Part shown: piece after piece, positions 1 to 8,969 of the stretch | How positions within the stretch are numbered: position 1 is the stretch's first letter | Layout: every line of letters begins with the position of its first letter | Assembly: GCA_963663665.2 (NCBI GenBank) | Contig: CAXXKP010000001.1 | Coordinates: 558,001-622,000, forward strand | Direction of reading: 5' to 3' | Source of the DNA: SABI01 sp963663665 | GTDB lineage: Bacteria; Spirochaetota; Spirochaetia; Sphaerochaetales; Sphaerochaetaceae | DNA: 64,000 bases | The notes under the pieces: generated by a model | What the model saw: the letters and a program-made list of their open reading frames with translations, nothing else | Told to the model about the DNA's origin: nothing | Database searches by the model: none | Made by a program: the position numbers and the translations under genes

Positions 1-1193
1 TCATCATGATGAGATAAAATAGAGTTTATAACACGAGGATCTTCACCTAATCTCTTAGCTAAGTCTGCTCCCATCTCTGCATGGTTTGCATCCCCTTCAG
101 ATTCCATCCCTTTACCAATATCATGTAAAAGTCCACCACGGCGCGCAATTTCTCTGTCAGCACCGACTTCACTCGCAATCATGCCAGCAAGAACTGCAAC
201 TTCCTTAGAATGGTTTAAAACATTTTGTCCATAACTTGTTCTAAAATGCAATTTTCCAAGTGCCCTTATCATCTCTTGGCTCATATTATGAATTCCAAGG
301 TCAAATAATACTTTATCTGCCTCTTCAATGATAACTCTTGTGATTTCTTTGGTTACTTTTGTTACCACTTCTTCAATTCGTGCAGGGTGAATCCTTCCAT
401 CCTGGACTAATCTTTCGAGGGAAACGCGGGCTATCTCTTTTCTCACAGGATCGAAACAGGAAATAACAACAGCTTCTGGTGTATCATCAATAATAATATC
501 TACTCCGGTAAGCGTTTCTAACGTCCTTATGTTTCTTCCTTCTCGACCAATAATTCGCCCTTTCATCTCATCGCCAGGTAAGGAAACTGTTGTTACCGTC
601 ACCTCAGAACTAACTTCTGTTGCGATTCTCTGAATAGTAGTGACAATAATGTCTCGAGCAAGTTTATCAGCTTTTAACTGAGCTTCTTGTTCAATCTTAT
701 TTATAACGAGTTGAGCGTCTCTTTTTGCGTCAACTTGAAGATTATCCATGATAAGTTGTTTTGCTTCTTCACTCGTCATAGACGCAACTCTCTCAAGTTC
801 TACCAACCACTTAGCTTCCATTTCAGACAGAGCTTTATCTCTCTGAACATGTAGCACCTCTTTGTCTGCAAGCTGTCTCTTTTGGACATCTAGTTCTGAT
901 TGTTTCCGTTCTAAATTTTCTTCTTTTACTAACAATCTTCGTTCTGTTTTCTGAAGTTCACCTCTGCGTTCTCTTGCTTCTCGCTCCTGTTGTTGTTGTT
1001 CTTTAACCAACAAATCTCGAGTTTCAATTAACAGTTCTTTACTTTTTGCTTCTGCATCTTTTATAGCTTCTTCATTCAACCGAACGGCCTTCTGTTCGAT
1101 CGATGTGAGCTTAAATCTCGCATACGTCCAACGAATTAACCATCCTAGGATTATACTAACAAGACAAAGAGGGATAAACCATAATGCGTTCAT
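1..1193 (-). CDS. rny: Ribonuclease Y, C-terminus cut by the window edge
   Basis: Membrane-anchored endoribonuclease that starts mRNA decay. The frame is open from the ATG at 1193 to the left edge, giving 397 visible codons of a family that is usually about 520 residues. Visible in order: an N-terminal membrane helix (MNALWFIPLCLVSIILGW), a long Glu/Lys/Arg-rich coiled coil to about residue 195, a KH domain with the IGREGRN loop, and an HD domain with LLHDIGK and a later SHHDE. Roughly 120 C-terminal residues lie outside the window. It is downstream of rplQ on the same strand but has its own strong promoter. The ribosome-binding site is a GGGGG run just before the start. Confidence 0.95.
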   Translation of the reverse strand, partial: MNALWFIPLCLVSIILGWLIRWTYARFKLTSIEQKAVRLNEEAIKDAEAKSKELLIETRDLLVKEQQQQEREARERRGELQKTERRLLVKEENLERKQSELDVQKRQLADKEVLHVQRDKALSEMEAKWLVELERVASMTSEEAKQLIMDNLQVDAKRDAQLVINKIEQEAQLKADKLARDIIVTTIQRIATEVSSEVTVTTVSLPGDEMKGRIIGREGRNIRTLETLTGVDIIIDDTPEAVVISCFDPVRKEIARVSLERLVQDGRIHPARIEEVVTKVTKEITRVIIEEADKVLFDLGIHNMSQEMIRALGKLHFRTSYGQNVLNHSKEVAVLAGMIASEVGADREIARRGGLLHDIGKGMESEGDANHAEMGADLAKRLGEDPRVINSILSHHD

Positions 1194-1219
1194 ATGTTAC
1201 CCCCATTTGTAATTATATT

Positions 1220-1248
1220 ATAATACGTACCTACTCTACAATTGTCAA
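1220..1248 (-). promoter_or_regulatory. Sigma-70 type promoter of rny
   Basis: On the minus strand a perfect TTGACA (1243-1248) is followed after 17 bases by TATTAT (1220-1225), about 27 bases before the rny start codon. It shows that rny is transcribed independently of the ribosomal-protein operon upstream. Confidence 0.75.
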
Positions 1249-1308
1249 GCGAATGGCATATTCCTTTAAAAAAGAGATATTGATCTATTTTTTTATTATA
1301 TAAATATT

Positions 1309-1338
1309 TATAGCCGCCTTCGTATGAGGGCGGCTATA
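1309..1338 (-). terminator. Hairpin at the end of the rplQ operon
   Basis: A GC-rich inverted repeat (TAGCCGCC at 1311-1318 against GGCGGCTA at 1329-1336, extendable by two A-T pairs) lies 40 bases beyond the rplQ stop. The sequence that follows on the minus strand is AT-rich but lacks a clean U-run, so this may be a weak terminator or a 3'-end stabiliser. Confidence 0.5.
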
Positions 1339-1379
1339 GTTTTCACTGACTTTAATTGTTGAAAGTTAAAAATATAGTC

Positions 1380-1787
1380 TTAACTTTTCTTAGCTTCTTT
1401 CTCTTTCTTTTCGCCTTTTTTAGGCTTACTTGTCTTTTCAACAAGTTCTAAGATTGCCATTTCAGCTGCATCACCTTTCCTGCTACCAGTTTTCAGAATG
1501 CGAGTATATCCACCTTTTCTTTCTGTGAATAATGGGGCAATTTCAGTAAAGAGTTTCGCTATGATAGCTTCATCTTTAATATCTCTACCAATCATACGAC
1601 GGGAATGAACAGAATCGAGTTTTGCTCTTGTGATCATTTTCTCAGCGACCCGTTGTACTTCTTTAGCCTTCGCTTTAGTTGTTTCAATTCTTTCATAACG
1701 AAACAGCGAAGTCACCATATTGCGCTTGAGCGCTTTACGCTGGCCAGATCTGCGGCTCAGTGCATTAAAACCAATTCTATGCTTCAT
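1380..1787 (-). CDS. rplQ: 50S ribosomal protein L17
   Basis: Large-subunit protein near the exit tunnel. The 135-residue product starts MKHRIGFNALSRRSGQRK, the family N-terminus, and has the conserved RIETTKAKAKEVQRVAEKMI segment. A Lys-rich tail (about residues 120-135) extends beyond the usual core of about 115-120 residues. The start overlaps the last 11 bases of rpoA, so the two are translationally coupled, as expected at the end of the alpha operon. Confidence 0.97.
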   Translation of the reverse strand: MKHRIGFNALSRRSGQRKALKRNMVTSLFRYERIETTKAKAKEVQRVAEKMITRAKLDSVHSRRMIGRDIKDEAIIAKLFTEIAPLFTERKGGYTRILKTGSRKGDAAEMAILELVEKTSKPKKGEKKEKEAKKS

Positions 1788-2829
1788 TCTCTTCTTCCTT
1801 GTTCCCTGGGATTCTAACTGAGTTCTTCAAGACTGAGTAATCTGTCATACCAAGACTTAAATTCCACTCTTTTAGTTTCTCTTTGATCTCTGAAAGTGAT
1901 TTCTTTCCAAAATTTCGAGTCTTGCCAATCTCTTCTTCAGTCTTTTTGGTTAGATCACCAATGGTCTGGATATGAGCATTCTTCAGACAATTACTTGATC
2001 GTACTGAAAGTTCTAGCTCCATAACATTAGTGCTAAGAATCTTTTTAATTCTCTCTTCGCCTTCGTCAATTTCATCACTACTACTCACCATACTCTCATC
2101 AAAGTTGATAAAGATAGCAAAATGGTCTTTTGCAATTTTTGCAGCTTCAGCTAAAGCATTTTCTGGTGAGATTGTTCCATCTGTGTGTACATCAAGAATG
2201 AGCTTGTCGTAATCATTCCTTTGTCCAACACGGGTTGGTTCAATTTCATATTTCACACGAGTGACTGGAGAAAAGCTAGCGTCAATTGGGATAGTACCCA
2301 CTTCTTCTATATACTTTTCATTAATCTCAGAAGGAACATATCCACGTCCGAGGTCAATTTGCAACTCCATTTCGATATTCGCATCATCCATCATGGTAAA
2401 CAGAACTAGATCTTTATTCGTAATTTCAACGTTGTTCTTTTCAAGATCAGCACCTGATATTACCCCAGGCCCTTTACACTCAATAAGTAGGACTGTTCCT
2501 TCAATCTCTTCAGGCATTTTGATTTTTAGTTTCTTAATGCTTGCAATAATTTCCGGAAGATCTTCAACCACTCCTGGAAGAGCTTCAAACTCACTGCTTA
2601 CGAGATGAGGTAATCCCTCTTCGTTAAACGAAGTGAATTTTAACGCAGTAACAGCATATCCTTGAATTGAGGAGAGAAGAATCCTTCTTAGTGTATTACC
2701 AACGGTTGTTCCATACCCTCTTTCGAAGGGATAGGCGACAAAGCGCCCACTATCTGGCTCAACTAAGCTATGCTCAAAGGTGATTCCTTTCGGCCTTTTA
2801 AATCCTTTCAAAAGGTTTTTACGTGCCAT
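1777..2829 (-). CDS. rpoA: RNA polymerase alpha subunit
   Basis: Alpha subunit (350 residues) that nucleates RNA polymerase assembly. The N-terminal dimerisation domain (about 1-235) carries the GNTLRRILLSS and PGVVEDLPEI segments. The C-terminal domain (about 265-330) carries the helix-hairpin-helix region SVRSSNCLKNAHIQTIGDL that contacts UP elements and activators. Positioned between rpsD and rplQ as in most bacteria. Confidence 0.98.
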   Translation of the reverse strand: MARKNLLKGFKRPKGITFEHSLVEPDSGRFVAYPFERGYGTTVGNTLRRILLSSIQGYAVTALKFTSFNEEGLPHLVSSEFEALPGVVEDLPEIIASIKKLKIKMPEEIEGTVLLIECKGPGVISGADLEKNNVEITNKDLVLFTMMDDANIEMELQIDLGRGYVPSEINEKYIEEVGTIPIDASFSPVTRVKYEIEPTRVGQRNDYDKLILDVHTDGTISPENALAEAAKIAKDHFAIFINFDESMVSSSDEIDEGEERIKKILSTNVMELELSVRSSNCLKNAHIQTIGDLTKKTEEEIGKTRNFGKKSLSEIKEKLKEWNLSLGMTDYSVLKNSVRIPGNKEEENEA

Positions 2830-2838
2830 GTTTACTCC

Positions 2839-3474
2839 TTAACGAGAATAGAGTTCTACGATTAACTGCTCTTGAATGTCTTTAACCTCAGAGATCTCAC
2901 TTCTGCGAGGAACTGCAAGGAAAGATCCTTTCATATTATCAGGGTCAAGAGATAACCATGGAACTAATCCATTTTTAGAGAAAGCTTTTAAGTTTTCTTT
3001 AATGAGAATCATTTTCTGACTCTGAGCACCAATCACAATTTCATCACCAACTTTTAATCGGTAAGATGGGATATCAACTCGAGTACCGTTCACTAAAACG
3101 TGCCCGTGGTTAATGATCTGTGCTGCTTGATTTCTTGAATTTGCAAAGTGGAGTCTGAACACCACATTATCAAGTCTTTGTTCGAGCAACATAATCAAGT
3201 TTTCACCTGTTTTACCAGGAATACGAGCTGCTTCATTAAATGTAAGTTTGAATTGTTTCTCTAATAGACAATACATTCTCTTTAATTTCTGTTTTTCTCG
3301 TAACTGAATACCATAGTCAGTTTTTTTCTTACTTCGTGCACGAGGGTCTTTCCCTGGAGCACCTTTTTTCTTATCAATTGGACATTTGCCAGTAAGACAT
3401 CGATCACCCTTAAGGAATAATTTTGTCCCTTCAGTCCGGCAATACCTGCATTTAGGTCCTGTATATCTTGCCAT
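2839..3474 (-). CDS. rpsD: 30S ribosomal protein S4
   Basis: Primary 16S-binding assembly protein of 211 residues. The N-terminus MARYTGPKCRYCRTEG followed by CLTGKCP provides four cysteines for the zinc-binding form of S4. An S4 RNA-binding domain follows at about 95-160 (MLLEQRLDNVVFRLHFA). It lies in the alpha operon (rpsM, rpsK, rpsD, rpoA, rplQ). S4 is the usual autogenous regulator of this operon, but I did not identify its mRNA target. Confidence 0.98.
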   Translation of the reverse strand: MARYTGPKCRYCRTEGTKLFLKGDRCLTGKCPIDKKKGAPGKDPRARSKKKTDYGIQLREKQKLKRMYCLLEKQFKLTFNEAARIPGKTGENLIMLLEQRLDNVVFRLHFANSRNQAAQIINHGHVLVNGTRVDIPSYRLKVGDEIVIGAQSQKMILIKENLKAFSKNGLVPWLSLDPDNMKGSFLAVPRRSEISEVKDIQEQLIVELYSR

Positions 3475-3492
3475 GTTTCCACCTACTCCTTA

Positions 3493-3870
3493 TTAGACTC
3501 TTCTCGTCTTACGAGGACGACAACCATTATGTGGTATTGGAGTGACGTCTCGGATACTTCGTACTTTCAAACCAAGTCCACCTAATGTTCGAATAGCGGA
3601 TTCACGACCGACCCCTGGGCCTTTCACGAATACATTCACTTCTCGAAGACCATAATCCATTGCCTTCTTTGCAGCAGTCTCAGCTGCTGTTTGAGCAGCA
3701 TAAGGGGTAGATTTCTTTGCCCCTCTGAAACCAAGTCCACCAGCACTTGCCCATGAGACTGCATTTCCATTGAGGTCTGTAACAGTCACAATAGTATTGT
3801 TAAACGTCGCTTGGATATAGACATTTCCCTCATATACTGTTTTCTTGACTTTGCGTTTTGCTTTAGCCAC
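3493..3870 (-). CDS. rpsK: 30S ribosomal protein S11
   Basis: Platform protein of 125 residues with the diagnostic blocks YIQATFNNTIVTVTD, WASAGGLGFRG and the C-terminal TPIPHNGCRPRKTRRV. It sits between rpsM and rpsD with 12-18 base gaps and a standard ribosome-binding site. Confidence 0.98.
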   Translation of the reverse strand: MAKAKRKVKKTVYEGNVYIQATFNNTIVTVTDLNGNAVSWASAGGLGFRGAKKSTPYAAQTAAETAAKKAMDYGLREVNVFVKGPGVGRESAIRTLGGLGLKVRSIRDVTPIPHNGCRPRKTRRV

Positions 3871-3882
3871 AATCAGTTCTCC

Positions 3883-4248
3883 TTATTTCTTCTTACCGGC
3901 AACGGTCTTTTTCTTACCCTTACGGGTTCTTGCATTAGTTTTCGTTCTTTGTCCACGAACCGGTAATCCCTTTCTGTGACGTAGGCCACGGTTACAACCA
4001 ATATCCATCAAACGTTTAATATTAAGTGCAACCTCAGTACGTAAACGACCTTCAACCTTATATTCATTTTCAATAAGCTTCCTAAGTTCATTTACATCGT
4101 CTGCTGAAAGATTGTTCATTCTTTCATCAGGGTTTATTTTACTCTTCTGGCAGATATCTACCGCTGAGACTCTACCGATTCCATAAATATAGGTTAATGC
4201 AATTTTTACCGCTTTGTTAGGTAAATCAACACCTGCAATTCTCGCCAT
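3883..4248 (-). CDS. rpsM: 30S ribosomal protein S13
   Basis: Head protein contacting the P-site tRNA and forming the B1 inter-subunit bridges. The family start MARIAGVDLPNKA is at 4248, with AGGAGG eight bases upstream. An in-frame start six codons earlier has no comparable site. The 121-residue product has the helix-two-turn-helix signature (YIYGIGRVSA) and the basic tail RTKTNARTRKGKKKTVAGKKK. First long gene after rpmJ in the alpha block. Confidence 0.96.
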   Translation of the reverse strand: MARIAGVDLPNKAVKIALTYIYGIGRVSAVDICQKSKINPDERMNNLSADDVNELRKLIENEYKVEGRLRTEVALNIKRLMDIGCNRGLRHRKGLPVRGQRTKTNARTRKGKKKTVAGKKK

Positions 4249-4282
4249 TAAATGGCCTCCTCTCACCTGCTTTTATCAGCTA

Positions 4283-4396
4283 TTATCTCTGTCGTTGTTT
4301 GTGCTTTGGGTTTTCACAAATAATTCGGACTACCCCAGCACGTCTAATGACTTTGCATTTGTCACACATTGGTTTGACACTTGCTCTCACTTTCAT
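4283..4396 (-). CDS. rpmJ: 50S ribosomal protein L36
   Basis: A 37-residue protein, easily missed because of its size. It begins MKVRASVKPMCDKCKVIRR and ends ICENPKHKQRQR. The C11, C14, C27 and H32 pattern is the zinc-ribbon form of L36. The gene lies between secY and rpsM. infA, adk and map, which often occupy this gap in other bacteria, are absent. Translation terminates 34 bases before the rpsM start. Confidence 0.96.
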   Translation of the reverse strand: MKVRASVKPMCDKCKVIRRAGVVRIICENPKHKQRQR

Positions 4397-4408
4397 CTCA
4401 ATTATCTC

Positions 4409-5728
4409 CTATAAATTCCTTGCTTTAATATGCCCTTTACTCGTGATACCATCTTGATGGTGCATTTTCATAATACCTTCAATCTGGCTCATTGTATCAA
4501 GGTCAACACCAACCATGATGATTAATGAAGTTCCTCCGAGTAACATTGCCACAGATGATGGGAAGTTGAATAACTTCTGAACCACTGTAGGAATCAAGGC
4601 AATGAATGCAAGAAATAATGACCCTGGCAATACTATTCGATTCAAGACTTTCGTTAGATACTCTTCAAGTCTCTCAGTACGCACACCAGGAACGGATCCA
4701 CCATTCTCCCTAATTTGTCGAGCCATCTCGATAGGGTTTAATGAAACCTGGGTGTAAAAAAATGCGAAAGCAATAATCAACAGGGTATAGATGATAAGAT
4801 AGGGGGCACCCTGAGGACTGAGCCAATTCGCTGTTGCCTGTAACCAGCGTACTTCAGGTCCGAGTGATGCAGCAATCTGCAATGGAAATGAAAGTAATGC
4901 TGAAGCAAATATTACTGGAATAACACCGGAGGGGTTAATCTTGAAAGGGATATAGGAACTTTGTGATCCATACATCTTTCTTCCAACAACACGCTTTGCG
5001 TACTGTACCGGAATTTTCCTTTGTCCTCGCTGTTCATACACAACCAATGCAACTACAATTGCAAACATTGCAAGAACAACTAATACTACGATTGGATTCA
5101 ATACACCTGATTGAACACTCTGGAAAAGAGTGACAAGTGCATTTGGAATTCGAGCAACGATACCGGCAAAAATGAGAAGTGAAATCCCATTACCAACACC
5201 ACGAGCCGTAATTTGGTCCCCTATCCATACTAAAAACATTGATCCAGTTGTTACTGAAAGCATTGCAATTAATGTAAATGGGAGAGTAGGCAATGTCATT
5301 ACATCAGGTATTGAGTTTGCATACACAGTAACTACATAAGACTGAATCAAACAGACTAATATAGTTCCATAACGGGTATATTGTTGAACTTTTTTCCTTC
5401 CAGAAGCATCTTCAGTAAGTTTTTTCAAACTAGGAACAACCAACATTAATAATTGGAAGATAATCTGTGTTGATATGTAAGGCATAATTCCTAACATAAA
5501 CAAACTAAAGTTTGAGAAAGCTCCACCGGCAAAGAAGTTAAGATATTCTGTAAGCCCGATGGTACTTGAACTGCTCTGTGAAAGGAAATAGAGTTTTAAT
5601 ACTTGAGGATCAATTCCTGGAATTGGAATAAATGCCCCAATTCTAAATACTACTAGAAACAGGACCGTCCATGAGATCTTTTTTCTGAGTTCATCAATCC
5701 TGAACATATTAACTAAGGAGTTAGACAT
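4409..5728 (-). CDS. secY: Protein translocase channel subunit SecY
   Basis: Ten-helix integral membrane channel of the Sec translocon, 439 residues. The N-terminus IDELRKKISWTVLFLVVFRIGAFIPIPG leads into helix 1. The plug/pore region, the cytoplasmic loop QRGQRKIPVQYAKR (basic, ribosome/SecA-contact) and the LNPIEMARQIRENGGSVPG loop are all recognisable. It closes the spc block directly after rplO. Partners in the window are secE, secD, secF and yajC. Confidence 0.98.
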   Translation of the reverse strand: MSNSLVNMFRIDELRKKISWTVLFLVVFRIGAFIPIPGIDPQVLKLYFLSQSSSSTIGLTEYLNFFAGGAFSNFSLFMLGIMPYISTQIIFQLLMLVVPSLKKLTEDASGRKKVQQYTRYGTILVCLIQSYVVTVYANSIPDVMTLPTLPFTLIAMLSVTTGSMFLVWIGDQITARGVGNGISLLIFAGIVARIPNALVTLFQSVQSGVLNPIVVLVVLAMFAIVVALVVYEQRGQRKIPVQYAKRVVGRKMYGSQSSYIPFKINPSGVIPVIFASALLSFPLQIAASLGPEVRWLQATANWLSPQGAPYLIIYTLLIIAFAFFYTQVSLNPIEMARQIRENGGSVPGVRTERLEEYLTKVLNRIVLPGSLFLAFIALIPTVVQKLFNFPSSVAMLLGGTSLIIMVGVDLDTMSQIEGIMKMHHQDGITSKGHIKARNL

Positions 5729-5742
5729 CGCAATCCTCTTTT

Positions 5743-6174
5743 TTATTTAATTTCCCCGCCAGCCGTTTTAATTAATTCGACTGCAGATGCAGAAATCTTG
5801 AGTCCCTCAAACACCACCTTCTTGGTGAGTTCACCATTAGCAAGAACTTTTACTTTAGCTTTATGCCCTTTGACGAGTCTTTTATCTTTTAAACTTTCAA
5901 TGTTAACAATATCGTTATCATTGTATGCTTCAGATATAGCGTCAAGAGAGATAATTTCAAATTCTTCTTTGAATGGATAGTTCGAGAATCCACGCCTAGC
6001 CACTCTTCTGAATAATGGCATTTGACCGCCTTCGAAACCAGGACGGACGCCACCACCACTACGTGCATTTTGACCATTATTACCGCGTCCACAAGTTCTA
6101 CCTTTTGAAGAAGAACCGCGTCCTACGATTGTCTTTCTTGTTTTAGCACCCACAGGTGCATTAATCTGTCCCAT
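5743..6174 (-). CDS. rplO: 50S ribosomal protein L15
   Basis: 143 residues with the Gly/Arg-rich N-terminal arm (VGRGSSSKGRTCGRGNNGQ, GGVRPGFEGGQMPLFRRVARRGF) that threads into 23S rRNA and a compact C-terminal domain ending in TAGGEIK. One base separates it from the rpmD stop. Confidence 0.97.
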   Translation of the reverse strand: MGQINAPVGAKTRKTIVGRGSSSKGRTCGRGNNGQNARSGGGVRPGFEGGQMPLFRRVARRGFSNYPFKEEFEIISLDAISEAYNDNDIVNIESLKDKRLVKGHKAKVKVLANGELTKKVVFEGLKISASAVELIKTAGGEIK

Positions 6175-6175
6175 G

Positions 6176-6364
6176 TTATATCTCCTCGACTTTCACAAGG
6201 TGAGAAACTGCACGAACCATTCCTTTGATAGCAGGTGATGCATCATGCATAACACTACTTCCAATCTTTTTGAGTCCAAGAGCTTTCACTGTGCGTCTAT
6301 GTGCAGGGATGGTACCGATTACACTTTTCACTAATGTTACTTTTATTCGTTTAACCTCAGCCAT
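6176..6364 (-). CDS. rpmD: 50S ribosomal protein L30
   Basis: 62-residue L30 (MAEVKRIKVTLVKSVIGT...). The start at 6364 is preferred because the GGGGG ribosome-binding site lies seven bases upstream, overlapping the last codons of rpsE. An ATG four codons earlier would sit inside rpsE without a site. Present in spc-operon order rpsE-rpmD-rplO. Confidence 0.95.
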   Translation of the reverse strand: MAEVKRIKVTLVKSVIGTIPAHRRTVKALGLKKIGSSVMHDASPAIKGMVRAVSHLVKVEEI

Positions 6365-6366
6365 CT

Positions 6367-6873
6367 TTACCCCCACATCTCGCTTAAGGATTTCCCGCGA
6401 GATTTCGCAAGTTCCTTAGCATCAAAGAGAGATTCAAGAGCATTAAATGTAGCTTTAACAGTATTAACACTGTTCTTAGAACCAAGAGACTTACTTAGTA
6501 CGTCTTTGATTCCACAAGCATCTAATACGTGTCTCACTGCTCCTCCTGCAATAACTCCAGTACCTGGAACTGCAGGGCGAAGAAGAACACTTGCACTCTT
6601 ATAATCACCAATTATTTCGTGTGGGATGGTTGCTTTTGAAAGAGGAATGATAATCATATTCTCTTTAGCCTTTTCTGCTGCTTTACGAATTGCTTCAGCA
6701 ACATCATTGGCCTTTCCTGAACCATACCCAACTTTTCCGTTTTTATCCCCAACGACAACGAGAGCAGAGAAGGAAAATCTTCGTCCACCTTTCACTACTT
6801 TGGAAACTCTGTTTAGTTTGACCAACTTCTCGCTGATTTCACTTTCTTGTTTTCTATCTGACCTGTCCACCAT
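6367..6873 (-). CDS. rpsE: 30S ribosomal protein S5
   Basis: 168 residues. The double-stranded-RNA-binding-like N-terminal domain includes RVSKVVKGGRRFSFSALVVVGD (the loop linked to spectinomycin action and decoding accuracy). The C-terminal domain has the GTGVIAGGAVRHVLDACGI motif. Start ATG follows a GGGGG site. Confidence 0.97.
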   Translation of the reverse strand: MVDRSDRKQESEISEKLVKLNRVSKVVKGGRRFSFSALVVVGDKNGKVGYGSGKANDVAEAIRKAAEKAKENMIIIPLSKATIPHEIIGDYKSASVLLRPAVPGTGVIAGGAVRHVLDACGIKDVLSKSLGSKNSVNTVKATFNALESLFDAKELAKSRGKSLSEMWG

Positions 6874-6879
6874 ATCCCC

Positions 6880-7239
6880 CTAGAATTTAACTCCGGCTTT
6901 TCTGGCCCCATCGGCAATACTTTTAACAATACCGTGAAACAGATACCCGTTACGATCAAACACGACTGTATCAATGTTTTTCTCTAGCAGTCTCTTTCCC
7001 ACAATCTCACCAAGTTTAGCACCATCTTCAACAGTATTTTTCAAATCTTTCAAAGCTGCTTCCATGCTACTTGCTGATACTAAGGTGTGACCTGCTAAAT
7101 CATCAATAACTTGGACATACAAGTGTGAATTACTTCTAAACACACTCATTCGAGGTTTGGTTGCAGTACCAAAGATATGCTTTCTGATATGAACCTTACG
7201 TTTTGCACGCTTTCTATTCTTATCTAACACTCTGTTCAT
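6880..7239 (-). CDS. rplR: 50S ribosomal protein L18
   Basis: 119-residue 5S rRNA-binding protein of the central protuberance. The conserved KPRMSVFRSNSHLYVQVIDD strand and the C-terminal FDRNGYLFHGIVKSIADGARKAGVKF are visible. Works with L5, encoded nearby. Confidence 0.97.
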   Translation of the reverse strand: MNRVLDKNRKRAKRKVHIRKHIFGTATKPRMSVFRSNSHLYVQVIDDLAGHTLVSASSMEAALKDLKNTVEDGAKLGEIVGKRLLEKNIDTVVFDRNGYLFHGIVKSIADGARKAGVKF

Positions 7240-7252
7240 TTTATCATCCTAC

Positions 7253-7795
7253 CTATTTCTTGCCGCCAGACTTCCCGACTTTACGTCGAATGACTTCTGT
7301 ATCGTACTTGATTCCTTTCCCTTTATAAGGTTCAGGAACACGAAGTGAACGGATTTCAGAACTCACTTGTCCAACTCGTTGTTTGCTAGTTCCAGAAACT
7401 ATAACAGTAGAAGGATTTTCACATGCAATTGTTAAATCTGATGGAATCATATATTCAATCTGGGTAGAAAACCCAAGATTGAGATACAGTATATCCCCTT
7501 TAACCTCAGCACGATATCCAACACCATTGATTAGTAGTTTCTTAGAGAACCCTGTAGAGACTCCAATAATCATATTCTGGACCAACTGGCGATACAACCC
7601 ATGAAAAGATTTAGCAGGGATGCTATCATCTTTTCTTGTTACGGTAACTGTATTTTCAGAGACAGCAATCGTTACTTCAGGACGGTAATCTTGAACCAGT
7701 TTCCCTTTTGGACCTTCGACTGTGACTAAGCTGTCAGAAACAGTTAGCTTCACACCCTTAGGTACTTCTATTGGTAATTTACCTATTCGAGACAT
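7253..7795 (-). CDS. rplF: 50S ribosomal protein L6
   Basis: 180 residues with two tandem alpha/beta repeats. MSRIGKLPIEVPKGV is the family start and the C-terminal repeat ends in EPYKGKGIKYDTEVIRRKVGK. L6 lies near the sarcin-ricin loop and factor-binding site. Confidence 0.97.
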   Translation of the reverse strand: MSRIGKLPIEVPKGVKLTVSDSLVTVEGPKGKLVQDYRPEVTIAVSENTVTVTRKDDSIPAKSFHGLYRQLVQNMIIGVSTGFSKKLLINGVGYRAEVKGDILYLNLGFSTQIEYMIPSDLTIACENPSTVIVSGTSKQRVGQVSSEIRSLRVPEPYKGKGIKYDTEVIRRKVGKSGGKK

Positions 7796-7806
7796 AGTTC
7801 ACCACC

Positions 7807-8208
7807 TTACCATATTGTGCAGATCAGCTCGCCACCGATCTTTTTCTCACTAGCTTTCTTCCCCGTAATAATACCAGTTGAGGTAGAAACAACCACTACA
7901 CCATAGCCGTTATATACACGAGGCATATCACGGTAACCAGAATAGACTCTTCTACCTGGGGTACTGACTCTATCAATACCATGGAGGACAGGGTTTTGCT
8001 TGTCATCATATTTCAAGAACACTCTGATTGTGTTCACGCCATCTTTATTCACTACTTTTTTGAAATTCTTCACATACCCTTCGTTCTTCAAAATCTTTAC
8101 AATTTGAAGTTTCATCTTGGATGTTGGAATCTCTACTTTTTCATGCTTCGCCATGCTTGCATTTCTAATTTTTGTCAGCATATCGGCAACAGGATCACTT
8201 ATAGCCAT
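7807..8208 (-). CDS. rpsH: 30S ribosomal protein S8
   Basis: 133-residue primary 16S-binding protein. DPVADMLTKIRNA at the N-terminus and the C-terminal STSTGIITGKKASEKKIGGELICTIW are diagnostic. In many bacteria S8 is the spc-operon autoregulator. No obvious mRNA mimic of its rRNA site was identified here. Confidence 0.97.
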   Translation of the reverse strand: MAISDPVADMLTKIRNASMAKHEKVEIPTSKMKLQIVKILKNEGYVKNFKKVVNKDGVNTIRVFLKYDDKQNPVLHGIDRVSTPGRRVYSGYRDMPRVYNGYGVVVVSTSTGIITGKKASEKKIGGELICTIW

Positions 8209-8217
8209 GTTTATCTC

Positions 8218-8403
8218 CTACCAGCTAGATTTGGTGACGCCAGGGATTTGCCCTTCGCTAGCAAGCTTCCGAAAGCAAATTCTGCACATCTCGAATTTCC
8301 GCATATACCCACGTGGTCTTCCACACACTTTACAGCGGTTGACCCTTCTGGTACTGAACTTTGGCGTTCTGTTCGCCTTAATGATCAATGATTTTTTTGC
8401 CAT
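8218..8403 (-). CDS. rpsN: 30S ribosomal protein S14, zinc-binding short form
   Basis: 61 residues, the short type-Z paralogue rather than the ~100-residue form. The CKVCGRPRGYMRKFEMCRIC segment supplies the two CxxC pairs of the zinc site. Placed between rplE and rpsH as in other spc operons. Confidence 0.97.
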   Translation of the reverse strand: MAKKSLIIKANRTPKFSTRRVNRCKVCGRPRGYMRKFEMCRICFRKLASEGQIPGVTKSSW

Positions 8404-8417
8404 CTTATCACTCCACC

Positions 8418-8969
8418 TTATTTGGCGAACGGCATGCCAAGTTTCTTGAGTAAGGCATACCCTTCTTCATCATTCTTGGCCGAAGTTACGATAGCAACGT
8501 TCAACCCACTGACGCGTTCAATTTTGTCATAATCAATTTCTGGGAAAATGATTTGCTCAGTGATACCAAGCGCATAGTTTCCATGACCGTCAAACGCGTT
8601 CGGTTTTACGCCCTTAAAGTCTTTAACACGCGGTAAAGCAATGCCAATAAGACGTTCAAGGAAGAACCACATATTATCGCCACGAAGTGTTACTACAGCA
8701 CCGATCTCTTGTCCAGCACGAACTTTGAAGTTAGCAATAGATTTCCGAGCTTTAGTCTTTACAACGTGTTGCCCTGTAATCTGTTCTAGTTCTTTTACTG
8801 CTGAGTCGAGAAGCTTCTTGTTTATAATAGCTTCACCAACACCAATACTAACAGACACTTTTTCAATTTGTGGAACCTGCATCTTTGAAGAATAAGCAAA
8901 TTCTTTGAAAAGTTCTGGAGCAACTTTCTCTACATACGTTTTCTTTAAATTAGGTACAAATTTAGCCAT
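8418..8969 (-). CDS. rplE: 50S ribosomal protein L5
   Basis: 183-residue 5S rRNA-binding protein. VSIGVGEAIINKKLLDSAVKELEQITGQ and the C-terminal ALGITEQIIFPEIDYDKI are typical. The start codon shares one base with the rplX stop (TAATG), indicating coupled translation. Confidence 0.97.
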   Translation of the reverse strand: MAKFVPNLKKTYVEKVAPELFKEFAYSSKMQVPQIEKVSVSIGVGEAIINKKLLDSAVKELEQITGQHVVKTKARKSIANFKVRAGQEIGAVVTLRGDNMWFFLERLIGIALPRVKDFKGVKPNAFDGHGNYALGITEQIIFPEIDYDKIERVSGLNVAIVTSAKNDEEGYALLKKLGMPFAK